Made by a program: the position numbers and the translations under genes. Below are positions 17,409 to 30,467 of a stretch of 64,000 nucleotides of DNA, piece after piece. Each line of letters starts with the position of its first letter. The stretch's first letter is position 1. Source of the DNA: Clostridium_I sp963725425 (GTDB lineage: Bacteria; Bacillota; Clostridia; Clostridiales; Clostridiaceae). Where the stretch lies: the NCBI GenBank assembly GCA_963725425.1, contig CAVRYJ010000031.1:558001-622000 (forward strand), written 5' to 3'. The notes beneath the pieces are model-generated. The model ran no database searches. It saw only the letters and a program-made list of their open reading frames with translations, and was not told where the DNA came from.

Positions 17409-17747
17409 TTAGAACCACTCTCCTATTTGACTTTTTACACCGTCAAGTTTATATTTACACTCATCCTGATACACATTTGCCTGAAATCTTATCTTATCCT
17501 CTATATTTAAGAATGAATATTGAATATTAGTCATTCCTATAACACCTATAATAATGCCACTTAAAATAAGACTTGTTGCTACAGGTCTATTAATAAGCTC
17601 TAATAACCTGTTCCTATAATTTTTTTTCTTTTGATTTTTTATATTCAATTTTTTCAATAGTGTTTCATCATAATCATTGGATATATTAAACTCACTTGCA
17701 GAGGATCTTATAATACCATCAATGGAATCCCACTTTTTTTTCGTCAT
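17409..17747 (-). CDS. Putative anti-sigma factor / membrane regulator paired with ECF sigma
   Basis: A 112-residue protein with a soluble N-terminal region of about 58 residues, one TM helix (about 59-75, VATSLILSGIIIGVIGM) and a short extracytoplasmic tail. The start at 17747 has AAGGAGGG upstream and lies inside the end of the sigma gene (29-bp overlap), implying translational coupling. Size, topology and position fit a membrane anti-sigma factor, although I see no recognised zinc anti-sigma motif. Confidence 0.55.
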   Translation of the reverse strand: MTKKKWDSIDGIIRSSASEFNISNDYDETLLKKLNIKNQKKKNYRNRLLELINRPVATSLILSGIIIGVIGMTNIQYSFLNIEDKIRFQANVYQDECKYKLDGVKSQIGEWF

Positions 17748-18261
17748 ACATAATTCCCTCCTTCATAAACATAACCCTTAAACTTTGTTTTCCTCTATAT
17801 ATTCTTCCTTCTACAGCTTTTTGTGATATATCTAGTATCTCACCTATCTCTTTTTGATCTAAACCTACATAATAAAACAAAACAATGGGAATCTTTATAT
17901 GCTTTGATAACATATTTATACATTCCCTTATATATATTTTTTCATCTAAATCCTCACTTTTTACGCTTTCCTTGCTGAAACCAGTGAGCATTGATTTAAT
18001 ACTTAGTTTTCTCGTGAAATCTATACATTTAGAAACCGCTATTTTATATAAATAAGTTGATATAGAGCATCCTAACCTAAATTTGTTTATATTTTTGTAA
18101 AAAGTTATAAACACATCTTGAGATAAATCTTCTGCTTCATGACTATCTTTGGTATAAGAATAACATAATCCTATAATTTTCTTTTTATAATTATCAACTA
18201 GATAAATGAATGAATTTTCATCTCCTGCTCTTATTTTGTTCATTAGTTCTTCATCATTCAA
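17719..18261 (-). CDS. ECF-family RNA polymerase sigma factor
   Basis: About 180 residues with sigma-70 region 2 (SFIYLVDNYKKKIIGLCYSYTKDSHEAEDLSQDVFITFYKNI, about 17-57) and region 4 (IPIVLFYYVGLDQKEIGEILDISQKAVEGRIYRGKQSL, about 127-164), with no region 1 or 3. It would direct RNA polymerase to a small envelope-stress or cell-surface regulon. AGGAG stands 8 nt before TTG at 18261, which I take as the start; a GTG at 18270 lies inside that ribosome binding site. It overlaps the next gene and is nearly continuous with the upstream LiaF-like gene. Confidence 0.9.
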   Translation of the reverse strand: MNDEELMNKIRAGDENSFIYLVDNYKKKIIGLCYSYTKDSHEAEDLSQDVFITFYKNINKFRLGCSISTYLYKIAVSKCIDFTRKLSIKSMLTGFSKESVKSEDLDEKIYIRECINMLSKHIKIPIVLFYYVGLDQKEIGEILDISQKAVEGRIYRGKQSLRVMFMKEGIMYDEKKVGFH

Positions 18262-18266
18262 CCTTC

Positions 18267-19325
18267 TCACTCCTGACTGCTGATTTTTATAGAACCAAGT
18301 TTTATACTAATATCAGCACTATTACTTCCATCTCCTGTATTTTTATTTAACTCTCCATTTTTTGCTTGTTCATCATTAAATTTGATATTTCCCATTTTAC
18401 AACTTAATAATGCCTTTATATTTTCTTCTTTAGTATTCAATTTTACTACTGCATTATCTCCATTAATCTTAATCCTTTTAAAATTGTAATTATTGATATC
18501 CACAGCTCCATTTTTCATGTCAATATCAATGTTAGCAGAATTACCATCTATATTATTTTTAATGTTATTTCCTTTTATTTTTATATTGCTTACATCTTTT
18601 ATATTCACGTCTGCATTATCAGTGTCTAAATTAACACTAGCCAAACTTTGTATTTCTAATTTTGCATTTTGAGATTGTATTTCCATTGTAGAATTGGGTA
18701 GATTATCATAATCACTAATTTTAGAATTGTTTATTATAAGATTTAAGTCAAATCCATCTGGAATGAATATAGTCCCCTCCACCCCTTTAACATAATTTTC
18801 ATCTATATTTATTAAATCAAAACCATCCTGGTTTGCAGCATTAATATCATATTTTTTAAGACCACTATCAGCATCAACCTTAATTGTAAGTTCAAGCCTT
18901 ACATTGTTATCGGTTGATTTTTTAATATTTATATTTCCATTTTTAGTTTCAAATCTAATTTTTTTATTTGTTGTATTAATAACTTTATTACTTTCTATAC
19001 TTTTCATATTACCATCAAAATTTATATTGAAAATATTATCACTAAAATCCGAAAATCCTTTATCTAAAAAATCATAAGTGTCATAGTAAACATTAGTAAA
19101 AAAGAATATTAATATAATAAATATAATGCCAATATTAAAATTATGTTTTATACTTTCTGTTGAAATTCTAAAATGCACTAAAATTTCTATTCCTAACATT
19201 ATAAATATAATTGGCCACCATTTAAATATTTTGTTTGCAATCACTGGATTAGTATTTTTCATTATTAACCATATTCCATAATAAATCAGACCTAAAGCTA
19301 AAGACACTGTCCCTATTTTTTTCAT
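18267..19325 (-). CDS. LiaI/LiaF-like TM protein with DUF4097-type beta-solenoid domain
   Basis: A 352-residue protein. The N-terminus has two to three TM segments (VSLALGLIYYGIWLIM, WWPIIFIMLGIEILVHF, GIIFIILIFFFTNVYY), as in LiaI/LiaF-type DUF5668 proteins. The rest (about 110-350) is a repetitive Asn/Asp/Ile-rich domain (NINIKKSTDN, NADVNIKDVSNIKIKGNNIK) of the putative-adhesin/DUF4097 type, predicted to be extracytoplasmic. It heads the operon with the ECF sigma factor, so it may act as an envelope sensor. The call is by pattern; the sensor role is inferred. Confidence 0.65.
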   Translation of the reverse strand: MKKIGTVSLALGLIYYGIWLIMKNTNPVIANKIFKWWPIIFIMLGIEILVHFRISTESIKHNFNIGIIFIILIFFFTNVYYDTYDFLDKGFSDFSDNIFNINFDGNMKSIESNKVINTTNKKIRFETKNGNINIKKSTDNNVRLELTIKVDADSGLKKYDINAANQDGFDLINIDENYVKGVEGTIFIPDGFDLNLIINNSKISDYDNLPNSTMEIQSQNAKLEIQSLASVNLDTDNADVNIKDVSNIKIKGNNIKNNIDGNSANIDIDMKNGAVDINNYNFKRIKINGDNAVVKLNTKEENIKALLSCKMGNIKFNDEQAKNGELNKNTGDGSNSADISIKLGSIKISSQE

Positions 19326-19454
19326 TAAAATTCACCCCTAAATTTACTTTTCATATATATTGACGTATACAAACTTATAAATCCCACGGGATAAAAAAAT
19401 ACAAATAAAAAAAACCTAGATTTAGTAAAATCTAAGTTTATTATATCAAATAAA

Positions 19455-19530
<76 letters not shown>

Positions 19531-19534
19531 CATT

Positions 19535-19652
19535 GACCAGCGACGACTTACTCTTCCACCGGGCTACCCCTGCAGTACCATCAGCGCTTTAGAGCTTAAC
19601 CTTCGTGTTCGGAATGGGAACGGGTGTTGCCTCTAAGCCATTATCACTGGAT
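19535..19652 (-). rRNA. rrf: 5S ribosomal RNA
   Basis: The minus strand carries the conserved 5S blocks CCCATTCCGAACACG, GGTTAAGCTC and GATGGTACTGC, with paired ends (CCAGTGAT / CGCTGG). Ends are approximate. Confidence 0.92.
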
Positions 19653-19855
19653 TAAGCAGACATTCCAAATCTTCGATTTGGTATGGTCGCTTATGCAAAT
19701 CGCATAGCGATTTACTTTCCTTTAAAAACAAACCCTCAACCTTAGGAATCTTCCACCCCGCAAATCCAAGAATTTTCACTCTCAAACGTAGGAATCTTTT
19801 AATCCTAAAATCCAACAATCTATTTTCTAAAGTAAATATGAGAATTTGCACTCTC

Positions 19856-19882
19856 AAAATTGCATAGTATACAAACAAGTAA
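19856..19882 (-). other. 3' arm of the pre-23S processing stem
   Basis: AAAATTGCATAGTA (19856-19869) is the exact complement of 22965-22978, and AACAAGTAA (19874-19882) that of 22952-22960, so the sequences flanking 23S pair in the precursor. Such stems are RNase III substrates. Confidence 0.75.
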
Positions 19883-19895
19883 AGTAAAATATATT

Positions 19896-22798
<2,903 letters not shown>

Positions 22799-22951
22799 TT
22801 TTAGAATTCCCAAAATCAAAGATTATGGTTATTCAACGCTCCGCATTAAAGCGAAGCTTCCCTTCAATATTGCTATTGAAAAGTTTAGTCTTCATTCAAT
22901 CTAATAAAACATTGAACATGATACAAAGAATAAATTTATGATTTTTTTACC

Positions 22952-22978
22952 TTACTTGTTTTTTTACTATGCAATTTT
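22952..22978 (-). other. 5' arm of the pre-23S processing stem
   Basis: Pairs with 19856-19882 across the 23S gene; see that entry. Confidence 0.75.
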
Positions 22979-23019
22979 CAAAGTACAATCTTTCTACACT
23001 TTAAAACTATGTTCTAAAG

Positions 23020-23096
<77 letters not shown>

Positions 23097-23181
23097 AAAA
23101 TCTTCAGAGGTGTTTACATTTATTAGGCACAATACCCAATAAAAATTGACTAGCTTACTAGTCAATTCTGTGTAATCTCTC

Positions 23182-23205
23182 AAAATTAAACAGAAAATAA
23201 GAATT
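23182..23205 (-). other. 3' arm of the pre-16S processing stem
   Basis: A 24-base sequence perfectly complementary to 24845-24868, on the other side of 16S. The pair would form the long duplex cut by RNase III. Confidence 0.85.
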
Positions 23206-23246
23206 TCATAAAACAAACTGTCATAGTAGTTATCCTACCATGTCGA

Positions 23247-24758
<1,512 letters not shown>

Positions 24759-24844
24759 AAAAAGTGTTTGATTAAGCTCATTTCGCTTAATATAAATATT
24801 TTAAATCTTATTTCTAAGATTCAAAGAAATTTGCTGGTTTACTT

Positions 24845-24868
24845 AATTCTTATTTTCTGTTTAATTTT
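24845..24868 (-). other. 5' arm of the pre-16S processing stem
   Basis: Perfect 24-bp complement of 23182-23205; lies between the promoter and the 16S 5' end. Confidence 0.85.
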
Positions 24869-24903
24869 CAAAGATCACTTTGTTGCCTTTTAGCAACTCT
24901 TAT

Positions 24904-24933
24904 ATAATATCACAATTGCAAACCCTTTGTCAA
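24904..24933 (-). promoter_or_regulatory. rRNA operon promoter
   Basis: TTGACA (complement of 24928-24933), an 18-bp spacer and TATTAT (24904-24909) point into the 16S gene, with a start near 24897 and a leader of about 140 nt. A second TATTAT near 25000 could be an upstream promoter but has no good -35. Confidence 0.75.
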
Positions 24934-25194
24934 TACTTTTTTTCAGTATCAATTTCAGTTGGTTATTTATTTTTTTCTCGTTTGTTTCTTGCGACGTGTT
25001 CTATAATACCATAATTATTTGTACTAGTTTACTGTGTACACCTCAATTATTCAAATTAAATCCTATATCCTTTATTTGTTTGCATATATTCATTAATTTA
25101 TTATAATTGATACACACGGCAAAGTATATCAATATAAACATAGTTATTGGAATCAGGTGTGGTTTTGACGCAATCTCATTCTTATTAACAGATA

Positions 25195-25345
25195 GGCTGT
25201 CTCAAAATAACAAAGTTAAGAATTGAAAATTGAGAGTTAATAATGTTTTTCTTCGCTTTGTTACGAAAAACTAATAATTAATTTTCCACCCTCAATTATA
25301 AAAATCATAAGAAATTGCTTTGCAATTTCTTATGATTTTTAGGGC
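25195..25345. repeat. Dispersed repeat, family C, copy 1, with 19-bp hairpin
   Basis: Begins CTGTCTCAAAATAACAAAG and TTAAGAATTGAAAATTGAG. Related starts are at 32634 and 60666. It ends in a perfect hairpin (25300-25318 with 25322-25340) that is long enough to act as a terminator in either direction. No ORF is present. Confidence 0.65.
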
Positions 25346-25379
25346 AACTCTTTTGTTATCCTTTAGTGAAAATCGTTAG

Positions 25380-25543
25380 TAAGGCATCATCAAAAAAATA
25401 ACAAGTCAGTATCCTTGTCTATTTTGTGGTATGCAACGCCTTGCATAACCATTACATAGCCCACTATGCGCAGGTAATGGCTCCTCGCCTACCGCAAAAT
25501 ATCCTCAGGATTCTTGACTTGTTATTTTCTTTCAGATGCCTAA
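25380..25543 (-). repeat. Dispersed 164-bp palindromic element, family A, copy 1
   Basis: The inverted outer ends (AAGGCATC ... GATGCCT) and AATAACAAGTC / GACTTGTTATT enclose a long imperfect hairpin. In the inner part TTTTGCGGTAGGCGAGG is conserved with copies 2 and 3. This copy is in reverse orientation to the others on the plus strand and lies about 60 bp beyond the pfkA stop. It has no coding capacity. Confidence 0.85.
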
Positions 25544-25601
25544 GGGGCGTGTCAGCCGTTATACTCTAAAGAAAAGCGGTTGATTTAGATTTTATTTACT
25601 A

Positions 25602-26699
25602 TCAATCACCAAATGATACACCTATACTTCTTCCTACTCTTATAAGTTCACCATCTATATCTACGTTTCTTGTCTTACCTATAACGTTTTCAAGAGATTC
25701 AGATGAAATTTTATTTTCAGCTAAACATACCATCCTTCCGAATTCTCCATCATTTATCATTTCTACTGCCTTTACTCCATATCTTGTAGATAGTATTCTG
25801 TCGTAAGTTGATGCATTTCCACCTCTCTGAATATGACCAAGCACGGTACATCTAACTTCATGATTTTTAACTAGCTCCTCTAAATCAACTGCAAGTTTAT
25901 TGCCTATTCCTCCAAGTCGAATAGGATCAGGACTATCTTTAACTATTTTGCTTACTACTACATCCCCATATTTTGGTTTTGCTCCTTCAGCTACCACAAT
26001 TATACTAAATAATTTTCCCAGATTTTCTCTTTCTCTTATCTTGTCCACTATTTTATTGATGTCATATGGAATCTCCGGAATCAATATGACATCTGCGGCA
26101 CCAGCAATTCCAGACTCAAGAGCTATCCACCCTGCATTTCTGCCCATTACTTCAAGTATCATTATTCTATGATGTGATTCTGCAGTTGTATGTAACCTAT
26201 CTAATGCTTCTGTTGCAACATCTATCGCTGTATTAAATCCAAAAGTTACATCCGTTGCTGGTAAATCATTATCTATTGTTTTTGGAACTCCTATAATTTT
26301 CACCCCTTTTCTAGCAAAATCCCTGGCACTAGTTAATGTACCATCTCCTCCTATTACAACTAAAACATCTATATTCGATTTTTTTAAATTTTCTATAGCA
26401 GTATCTGATACATCTTTTTTTATCTTTTTGCCTCCATCTTCCACGGAGTAATCAAAAAGGTTATCTTTGTTGGAACTGTACAAAATAGTCCCACCCTTAT
26501 GCAATATTCCAGAAACACTTTCTAATGTTAATGGAACTGCTTGATTGTTGTATAGTCCTCGATATCCAAAAGTATAACCAATAACTTCATAACCATATTT
26601 AAGAATAGCTGTTTTTGTAACCCCCCTTATTACAGCATTTAATCCAGGACAATCCCCACCACCAGTGAGTAGTGCAATTTTTTTTATTTTATTATACAT
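25602..26699 (-). CDS. pfkA: 6-phosphofructokinase
   Basis: A 365-residue PFK of the group-A family with LLTGGGDCPGLNAVIRG (about 9-25), GGDGTLTSA (about 103), PKTIDNDLPATDVTFGF (about 126-142), VMGRNAGWIA and ERENLGKLFSIIVVAEGAKP. It phosphorylates fructose 6-phosphate in glycolysis. The GGDGT Gly together with Lys in PKTIDND is the pairing reported for ATP-using enzymes of the longer actinobacterial-type class; PPi-dependent ones carry Asp at the first site. The start is ATG 26699 with AGGGGG 7 nt upstream; an in-frame start at 26738 lacks one. Monocistronic, and followed by a family A repeat. Confidence 0.93.
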   Translation of the reverse strand: MYNKIKKIALLTGGGDCPGLNAVIRGVTKTAILKYGYEVIGYTFGYRGLYNNQAVPLTLESVSGILHKGGTILYSSNKDNLFDYSVEDGGKKIKKDVSDTAIENLKKSNIDVLVVIGGDGTLTSARDFARKGVKIIGVPKTIDNDLPATDVTFGFNTAIDVATEALDRLHTTAESHHRIMILEVMGRNAGWIALESGIAGAADVILIPEIPYDINKIVDKIRERENLGKLFSIIVVAEGAKPKYGDVVVSKIVKDSPDPIRLGGIGNKLAVDLEELVKNHEVRCTVLGHIQRGGNASTYDRILSTRYGVKAVEMINDGEFGRMVCLAENKISSESLENVIGKTRNVDIDGELIRVGRSIGVSFGD

Positions 26700-26792
26700 A
26701 ACCAGTCCCCCTACACCATATTTAATTAAATTATACATTATATTCCTTGAAATTAAAATGATATTTTCAACAATATTAACCTACACAATTAT

Positions 26793-27239
26793 TTATAAAT
26801 TATATTTATGGCAAATAATATCACTTGATTTTTCATCATATCCATTTTTCATATACCGTTCCAATGTTTCATGCATCTCTACGTAAAATCCCTTATCTTC
26901 ACTTATCATTTTATTTTTAATCAATTCCTTAATTATATTTTTCTTAAATATTACATTCCATTCTTCTTCACTTAAAAACTGCTTATACCTTTTATATTCA
27001 GATTTTTCAACTCTTTGAACATATTGTCCATCATAAAATAATATTATTTGATTTGATACAACCAATATTTTTTCTACACTAACAGATATTGGTGTATCTA
27101 AAGTATCTGACACAATTAAAATCAGAAGTTCTTTTTCATCCCCGACTATCTTGCAACATTGAACTCTACCCATTCCTATATCATTTTTTATCCATTTCCC
27201 ATTACTTATAAATTCATCAATTTTGCTCGTCATATCCAT
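26793..27239 (-). CDS. Hypothetical protein
   Basis: A 148-residue soluble protein that I do not recognise. The N-terminal half looks like a small beta domain (GRVQCCKIVGDEKELLILIVSDTLDTPISVSVEKILVVS); the C-terminal half is charged and helical (EYKRYKQFLSEEEWNVIFKKNIIKELIKNK). There is no signal peptide or TM segment. AAAGGAGAG precedes the ATG. It stands alone between pfkA and uppP on the same strand. Confidence 0.65.
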   Translation of the reverse strand: MDMTSKIDEFISNGKWIKNDIGMGRVQCCKIVGDEKELLILIVSDTLDTPISVSVEKILVVSNQIILFYDGQYVQRVEKSEYKRYKQFLSEEEWNVIFKKNIIKELIKNKMISEDKGFYVEMHETLERYMKNGYDEKSSDIICHKYNL

Positions 27240-27288
27240 TTATATCTCTCCTTTATATAGGTAATAACTTTATTATTACCTAAACAAT

Positions 27289-27316
27289 AAAAAAAACCCG
27301 TGAATAATTCACGAGT
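27289..27316 (-). terminator. Terminator of uppP
   Basis: A CTCGTGAA / TTCACGGG stem is followed on the minus strand by TTTTTTTT (27289-27296), about 20 bp after the uppP stop. Confidence 0.9.
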
Positions 27317-27337
27317 TTTAAAAATCAACAGATATTA

Positions 27338-28177
27338 TTACGATACATTTATTACTTTAGTAAATGCCAATATTAAAAATATAATTGAAAACGCTATTCT
27401 ATATATAGCGAATATTCTCATTCGTCGTTTCTTTAAGAAGTTCATGAATTTTTCTACTACAAATAGTGCAACTACAAAAGAAACAACAAAGCCAATAGCT
27501 ATCTCTATACCCTGCATTGCAGTTAATGAAAACATATTGGTAACAAGTTCATATCCCGTGGCTATAAACATAGTTGGAATAGCAAGAAAAAATGAAAATT
27601 CTGCTGCAGCAACTGTTGTAAGTCCCACTATCCAACCTCCCATAATTGTGGAAGCTGATCTTGAGAAGCCAGGCCAAATTACAGAAAGGCATTGGAAACA
27701 TCCTATTATAAATGCTTGTTTTAATGTTATATCAGATATTTTATTTGTTTTGTTCCCATATCTGTATTTGTTCTCAACTAGAATCATAAGTATGCCACCA
27801 ACAAGTAGTGCTAGTGATACTGGAAGCACCTTCATAAGATGAGCATTAACATATTTATGTGTTAATAATCCAATAAATCCTGATGGTATAAATGCTACAA
27901 TTAAATTTCTCCAAAGTTTTGAACCAAAACTTTTAAATGTTGGATCCTTTATTGTCTTAAATGATTCAACTAGTTTGTCCCAGAAAAGTACTACCACAGC
28001 TAGTATGGCACCAAGTTGAATTACAATCTCAAATAAGTTGCTGAAGTCTCCTTTAAAATTAATCAAGTCACTAACCATTATTAAGTGCCCAGTTGATGAT
28101 ACAGGCAAAAATTCAGTTATTCCTTCTACTATTCCAAGTATAATTACCTTTATAATAATCAAGATATTTGCGGTCAT
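27338..28177 (-). CDS. uppP: Undecaprenyl-diphosphatase UppP (BacA family)
   Basis: A 279-residue polytopic membrane enzyme that recycles undecaprenyl pyrophosphate to the monophosphate for cell-wall synthesis. Both family signatures are present: GIVEGITEFLPVSSTGHL (about 10-27) and WPGFSRSASTIMGGWIVG (about 160-177), with about eight TM helices. I start it at ATG 28177, where GGGGTG sits about 9 nt upstream; the in-frame ATG at 28195 has only a weak site. It lies downstream of manA on the same strand, with a terminator after it. Confidence 0.95.
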   Translation of the reverse strand: MTANILIIIKVIILGIVEGITEFLPVSSTGHLIMVSDLINFKGDFSNLFEIVIQLGAILAVVVLFWDKLVESFKTIKDPTFKSFGSKLWRNLIVAFIPSGFIGLLTHKYVNAHLMKVLPVSLALLVGGILMILVENKYRYGNKTNKISDITLKQAFIIGCFQCLSVIWPGFSRSASTIMGGWIVGLTTVAAAEFSFFLAIPTMFIATGYELVTNMFSLTAMQGIEIAIGFVVSFVVALFVVEKFMNFLKKRRMRIFAIYRIAFSIIFLILAFTKVINVS

Positions 28178-28243
28178 ATTTTTTTCGCACCCCATTCTTC
28201 TATTATTCTTTGAATTTTACAATTTATAGAAAAAGCTGAAATT

Positions 28244-29221
28244 TTATAATTCTATTCTGTTTATTATTTCTTTTTCAACTTTCTCTACGTTAGGGACATA
28301 TGATTTTAAAAGTTTTATTTTCCCTTTTATTTCATATTTGCCAAGATATGCTGGAATAAAAACACTATCCCCTGATTCTATCTTTTCACTTCCACCTTCA
28401 AAGTTAATATCTCCATTACCTTCTACGCAAGTGAATATGTAAAATCTCTCTTGATCGCTATTTTCTACAACACTGTTTTTAACATCATAAAGTTCAAAAG
28501 AAAACTTGTCACATAGATTATAGTAAGTCTTATCAAAATCTTCTCCTTCAATCTTTAATCCCTTACTCTTTTGGCCTCTAATATTTAAATCTATTACATC
28601 CAAAGCTTTAGCCACATGAATTTCTCTACCTCTGTTGTAGTCATATACTCTATACGTGGTGTCACTGTTTTGCTGTATTTCCGCAATTATAACCCCTTCA
28701 CCAATTGCATGAACTAAACCACTTTTTACAAAGTAAACCTCACCTTTTTTAACTGGTATTCTATTTAAATATTTATCCAATGTTCCAGCATTTATAGCTT
28801 CCTCAAACTGTTCTTTTGTGCATTCTTTAGTACCAACTACTAGATTTGCACCTTCAAAAGCTTCTACCACATACCAAATTTCTGTTTTTCCAAGTTCTCC
28901 TTCAACTCTATGGGCATATTCATCGTTTGGATGAACTTGAACAGACAATTTGTCCTTTGCATTGATAAGTTTAATTAAAAGAGGAAACGATTCAAGATTT
29001 ATTTTATCTCCAAGCACTCTTTTTCCCTGTTGTTTTATGAGTTCATCTAATCTAGTACCCTTAAACTCTCCATTTGAAACAATACTCATACCATGTGGAT
29101 GACATGCAACATCCCAACTCTCGCCTATCTCACCATCAGGTAGATTTTTTCTGTAATTTTCTAAATCTCTTCCGCCCCAAATTTTTTCATAATATAAATT
29201 TTCAAATTTTAATGGATACAT
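28244..29221 (-). CDS. manA: Mannose-6-phosphate isomerase, class I
   Basis: A 325-residue cupin-type zinc isomerase interconverting mannose 6-phosphate and fructose 6-phosphate. Visible are the N-terminal IWGGRDLE, zinc ligands in SVQVHPNDEYAH (about 94-105) and KTEIWYVVEA (about 112-121), and the later GLVHAIGEGVIIAEIQQNSDTTYRVYDYNR block (about 167-196). GGGAG precedes the ATG. This is the short bacterial form. It is close to uppP and pfkA on the same strand but separated by gaps. Confidence 0.94.
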   Translation of the reverse strand: MYPLKFENLYYEKIWGGRDLENYRKNLPDGEIGESWDVACHPHGMSIVSNGEFKGTRLDELIKQQGKRVLGDKINLESFPLLIKLINAKDKLSVQVHPNDEYAHRVEGELGKTEIWYVVEAFEGANLVVGTKECTKEQFEEAINAGTLDKYLNRIPVKKGEVYFVKSGLVHAIGEGVIIAEIQQNSDTTYRVYDYNRGREIHVAKALDVIDLNIRGQKSKGLKIEGEDFDKTYYNLCDKFSFELYDVKNSVVENSDQERFYIFTCVEGNGDINFEGGSEKIESGDSVFIPAYLGKYEIKGKIKLLKSYVPNVEKVEKEIINRIEL

Positions 29222-29386
29222 AATTTTTCTCCCATCTATTCTTAATAAGTTTTACACATAATATATATTACAGCTATGAACTGTAATATTCAATTAAATA
29301 TAGTTACATTATTATTAATTTATAATACAAAGATACAACTTAATAACATTATTAACAATTAAAAATTTTCTAAATTCTTTTGTGGT

Positions 29387-29415
29387 TTGTAAACATAGAG
29401 CAATTATGCTAATAT
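29387..29415 (+). promoter_or_regulatory. Promoter of the YitT-family gene
   Basis: TTGTAA (29387-29392), a 17-bp spacer and TAATAT (29410-29415), 45 bp before the start codon. Confidence 0.5.
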
Positions 29416-29460
29416 ATACGTGCATTTAGCTATTATACATTATTAATTAAGGAGAATATT

Positions 29461-30318
29461 ATGAATACAAAATCTAAACAATATTTAATGCTTATAGTCG
29501 GTACTGTTCTTTATTCATTATATGCTTCATTGCTACTAACACCTTCCAAAATAGGTACTGGAGGTGTACTTGGTATAGCCCTTTCTCTCCACACTCTATT
29601 TAACTTTAAAATAGGTATAACTTCAATTATCTTAAATGTGCCACTATTTATTTTTGGCTTTAAGTTTTTAGGTAGAAACTTTGCTATAAAAAGTGGCATA
29701 ATCGTCGTGTTATCTTCTCTAATGATTGACTTTATAAGTTCCATCTTACCTAATTTTTCTATACTACCAATTAATGATAAACTTACCTCATCAATTTTCT
29801 GTGGTGTTGTATCAGGTATATCAATGTCTATGTTATTCATGGGTGGTGGCTCTACTGGGGGATTTGATATATCCGCAAAGGTTTTTAAGGACAAATTAAA
29901 GACTGTACAATTATCTCATATTCTACTTGTACAGGATTTCTTTGTATATGTATTCGTTGGTATAGTAATGGGCCCTCATTCAGTATTATATGCTCTTATA
30001 ATGAGTTTTATACGTTCTAAAACAATAGATACTATGCAAGAAGGTATAGCATCATCAAGGCAGTGTATAATAATATGTAACAATTATGAAGAGATTATTG
30101 AAGAGGTAAATACCGTCCTTGGAAGAGGTGTTACAGTCTTAAATGCCACTGGTGGCTATTCACATCATAATAAAAAGTTTATATATGTTGTAGTGCAAAA
30201 GCATCAAATTACTGAATTAAGATTGATTATAAAAAAAATAGATCCTTTAGCTTTTGTAGCTGTTTCTCCTGTTAACGATATTTTAGGCAACTACAAACAA
30301 AAATCTCTCTCTGTATAA
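29461..30318 (+). CDS. YitT-family membrane protein (DUF161/DUF2179)
   Basis: A 285-residue protein with five to six TM helices in the first 200 residues (for example YLMLIVGTVLYSLYASLLL, IILNVPLFIFGF), the family loop FMGGGSTGGFDISAKVF (about 126-142), and a C-terminal DUF2179 cytosolic domain (GRGVTVLNATGGYSHHNKKFIYVVV, about 222-246). The transported substrate of this widespread family is not established. AAGGAG precedes the ATG. Confidence 0.92.
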   Translation: MNTKSKQYLMLIVGTVLYSLYASLLLTPSKIGTGGVLGIALSLHTLFNFKIGITSIILNVPLFIFGFKFLGRNFAIKSGIIVVLSSLMIDFISSILPNFSILPINDKLTSSIFCGVVSGISMSMLFMGGGSTGGFDISAKVFKDKLKTVQLSHILLVQDFFVYVFVGIVMGPHSVLYALIMSFIRSKTIDTMQEGIASSRQCIIICNNYEEIIEEVNTVLGRGVTVLNATGGYSHHNKKFIYVVVQKHQITELRLIIKKIDPLAFVAVSPVNDILGNYKQKSLSV

Positions 30319-30467
30319 TTTAAAATTATATCAGTGTTTTAATGTAATGTTTAGGCAATGGACATTCCACTACAATTGTTATACAATAAAAATTGTTATT
30401 GAATCATGTGTAAATTATAGGAAAATAATTTACATACTAATATATTCCCTAATAGGAGGTGTCTCTA

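Noticed and set aside
27300..27842. 180-codon open frame on the plus strand
   Set aside because: It is the antisense shadow of uppP, lacks a ribosome binding site and overlaps the uppP terminator.
30459..30467. GTG as the murT start
   Set aside because: It overlaps the AGGAGG itself, so it cannot be served by it.
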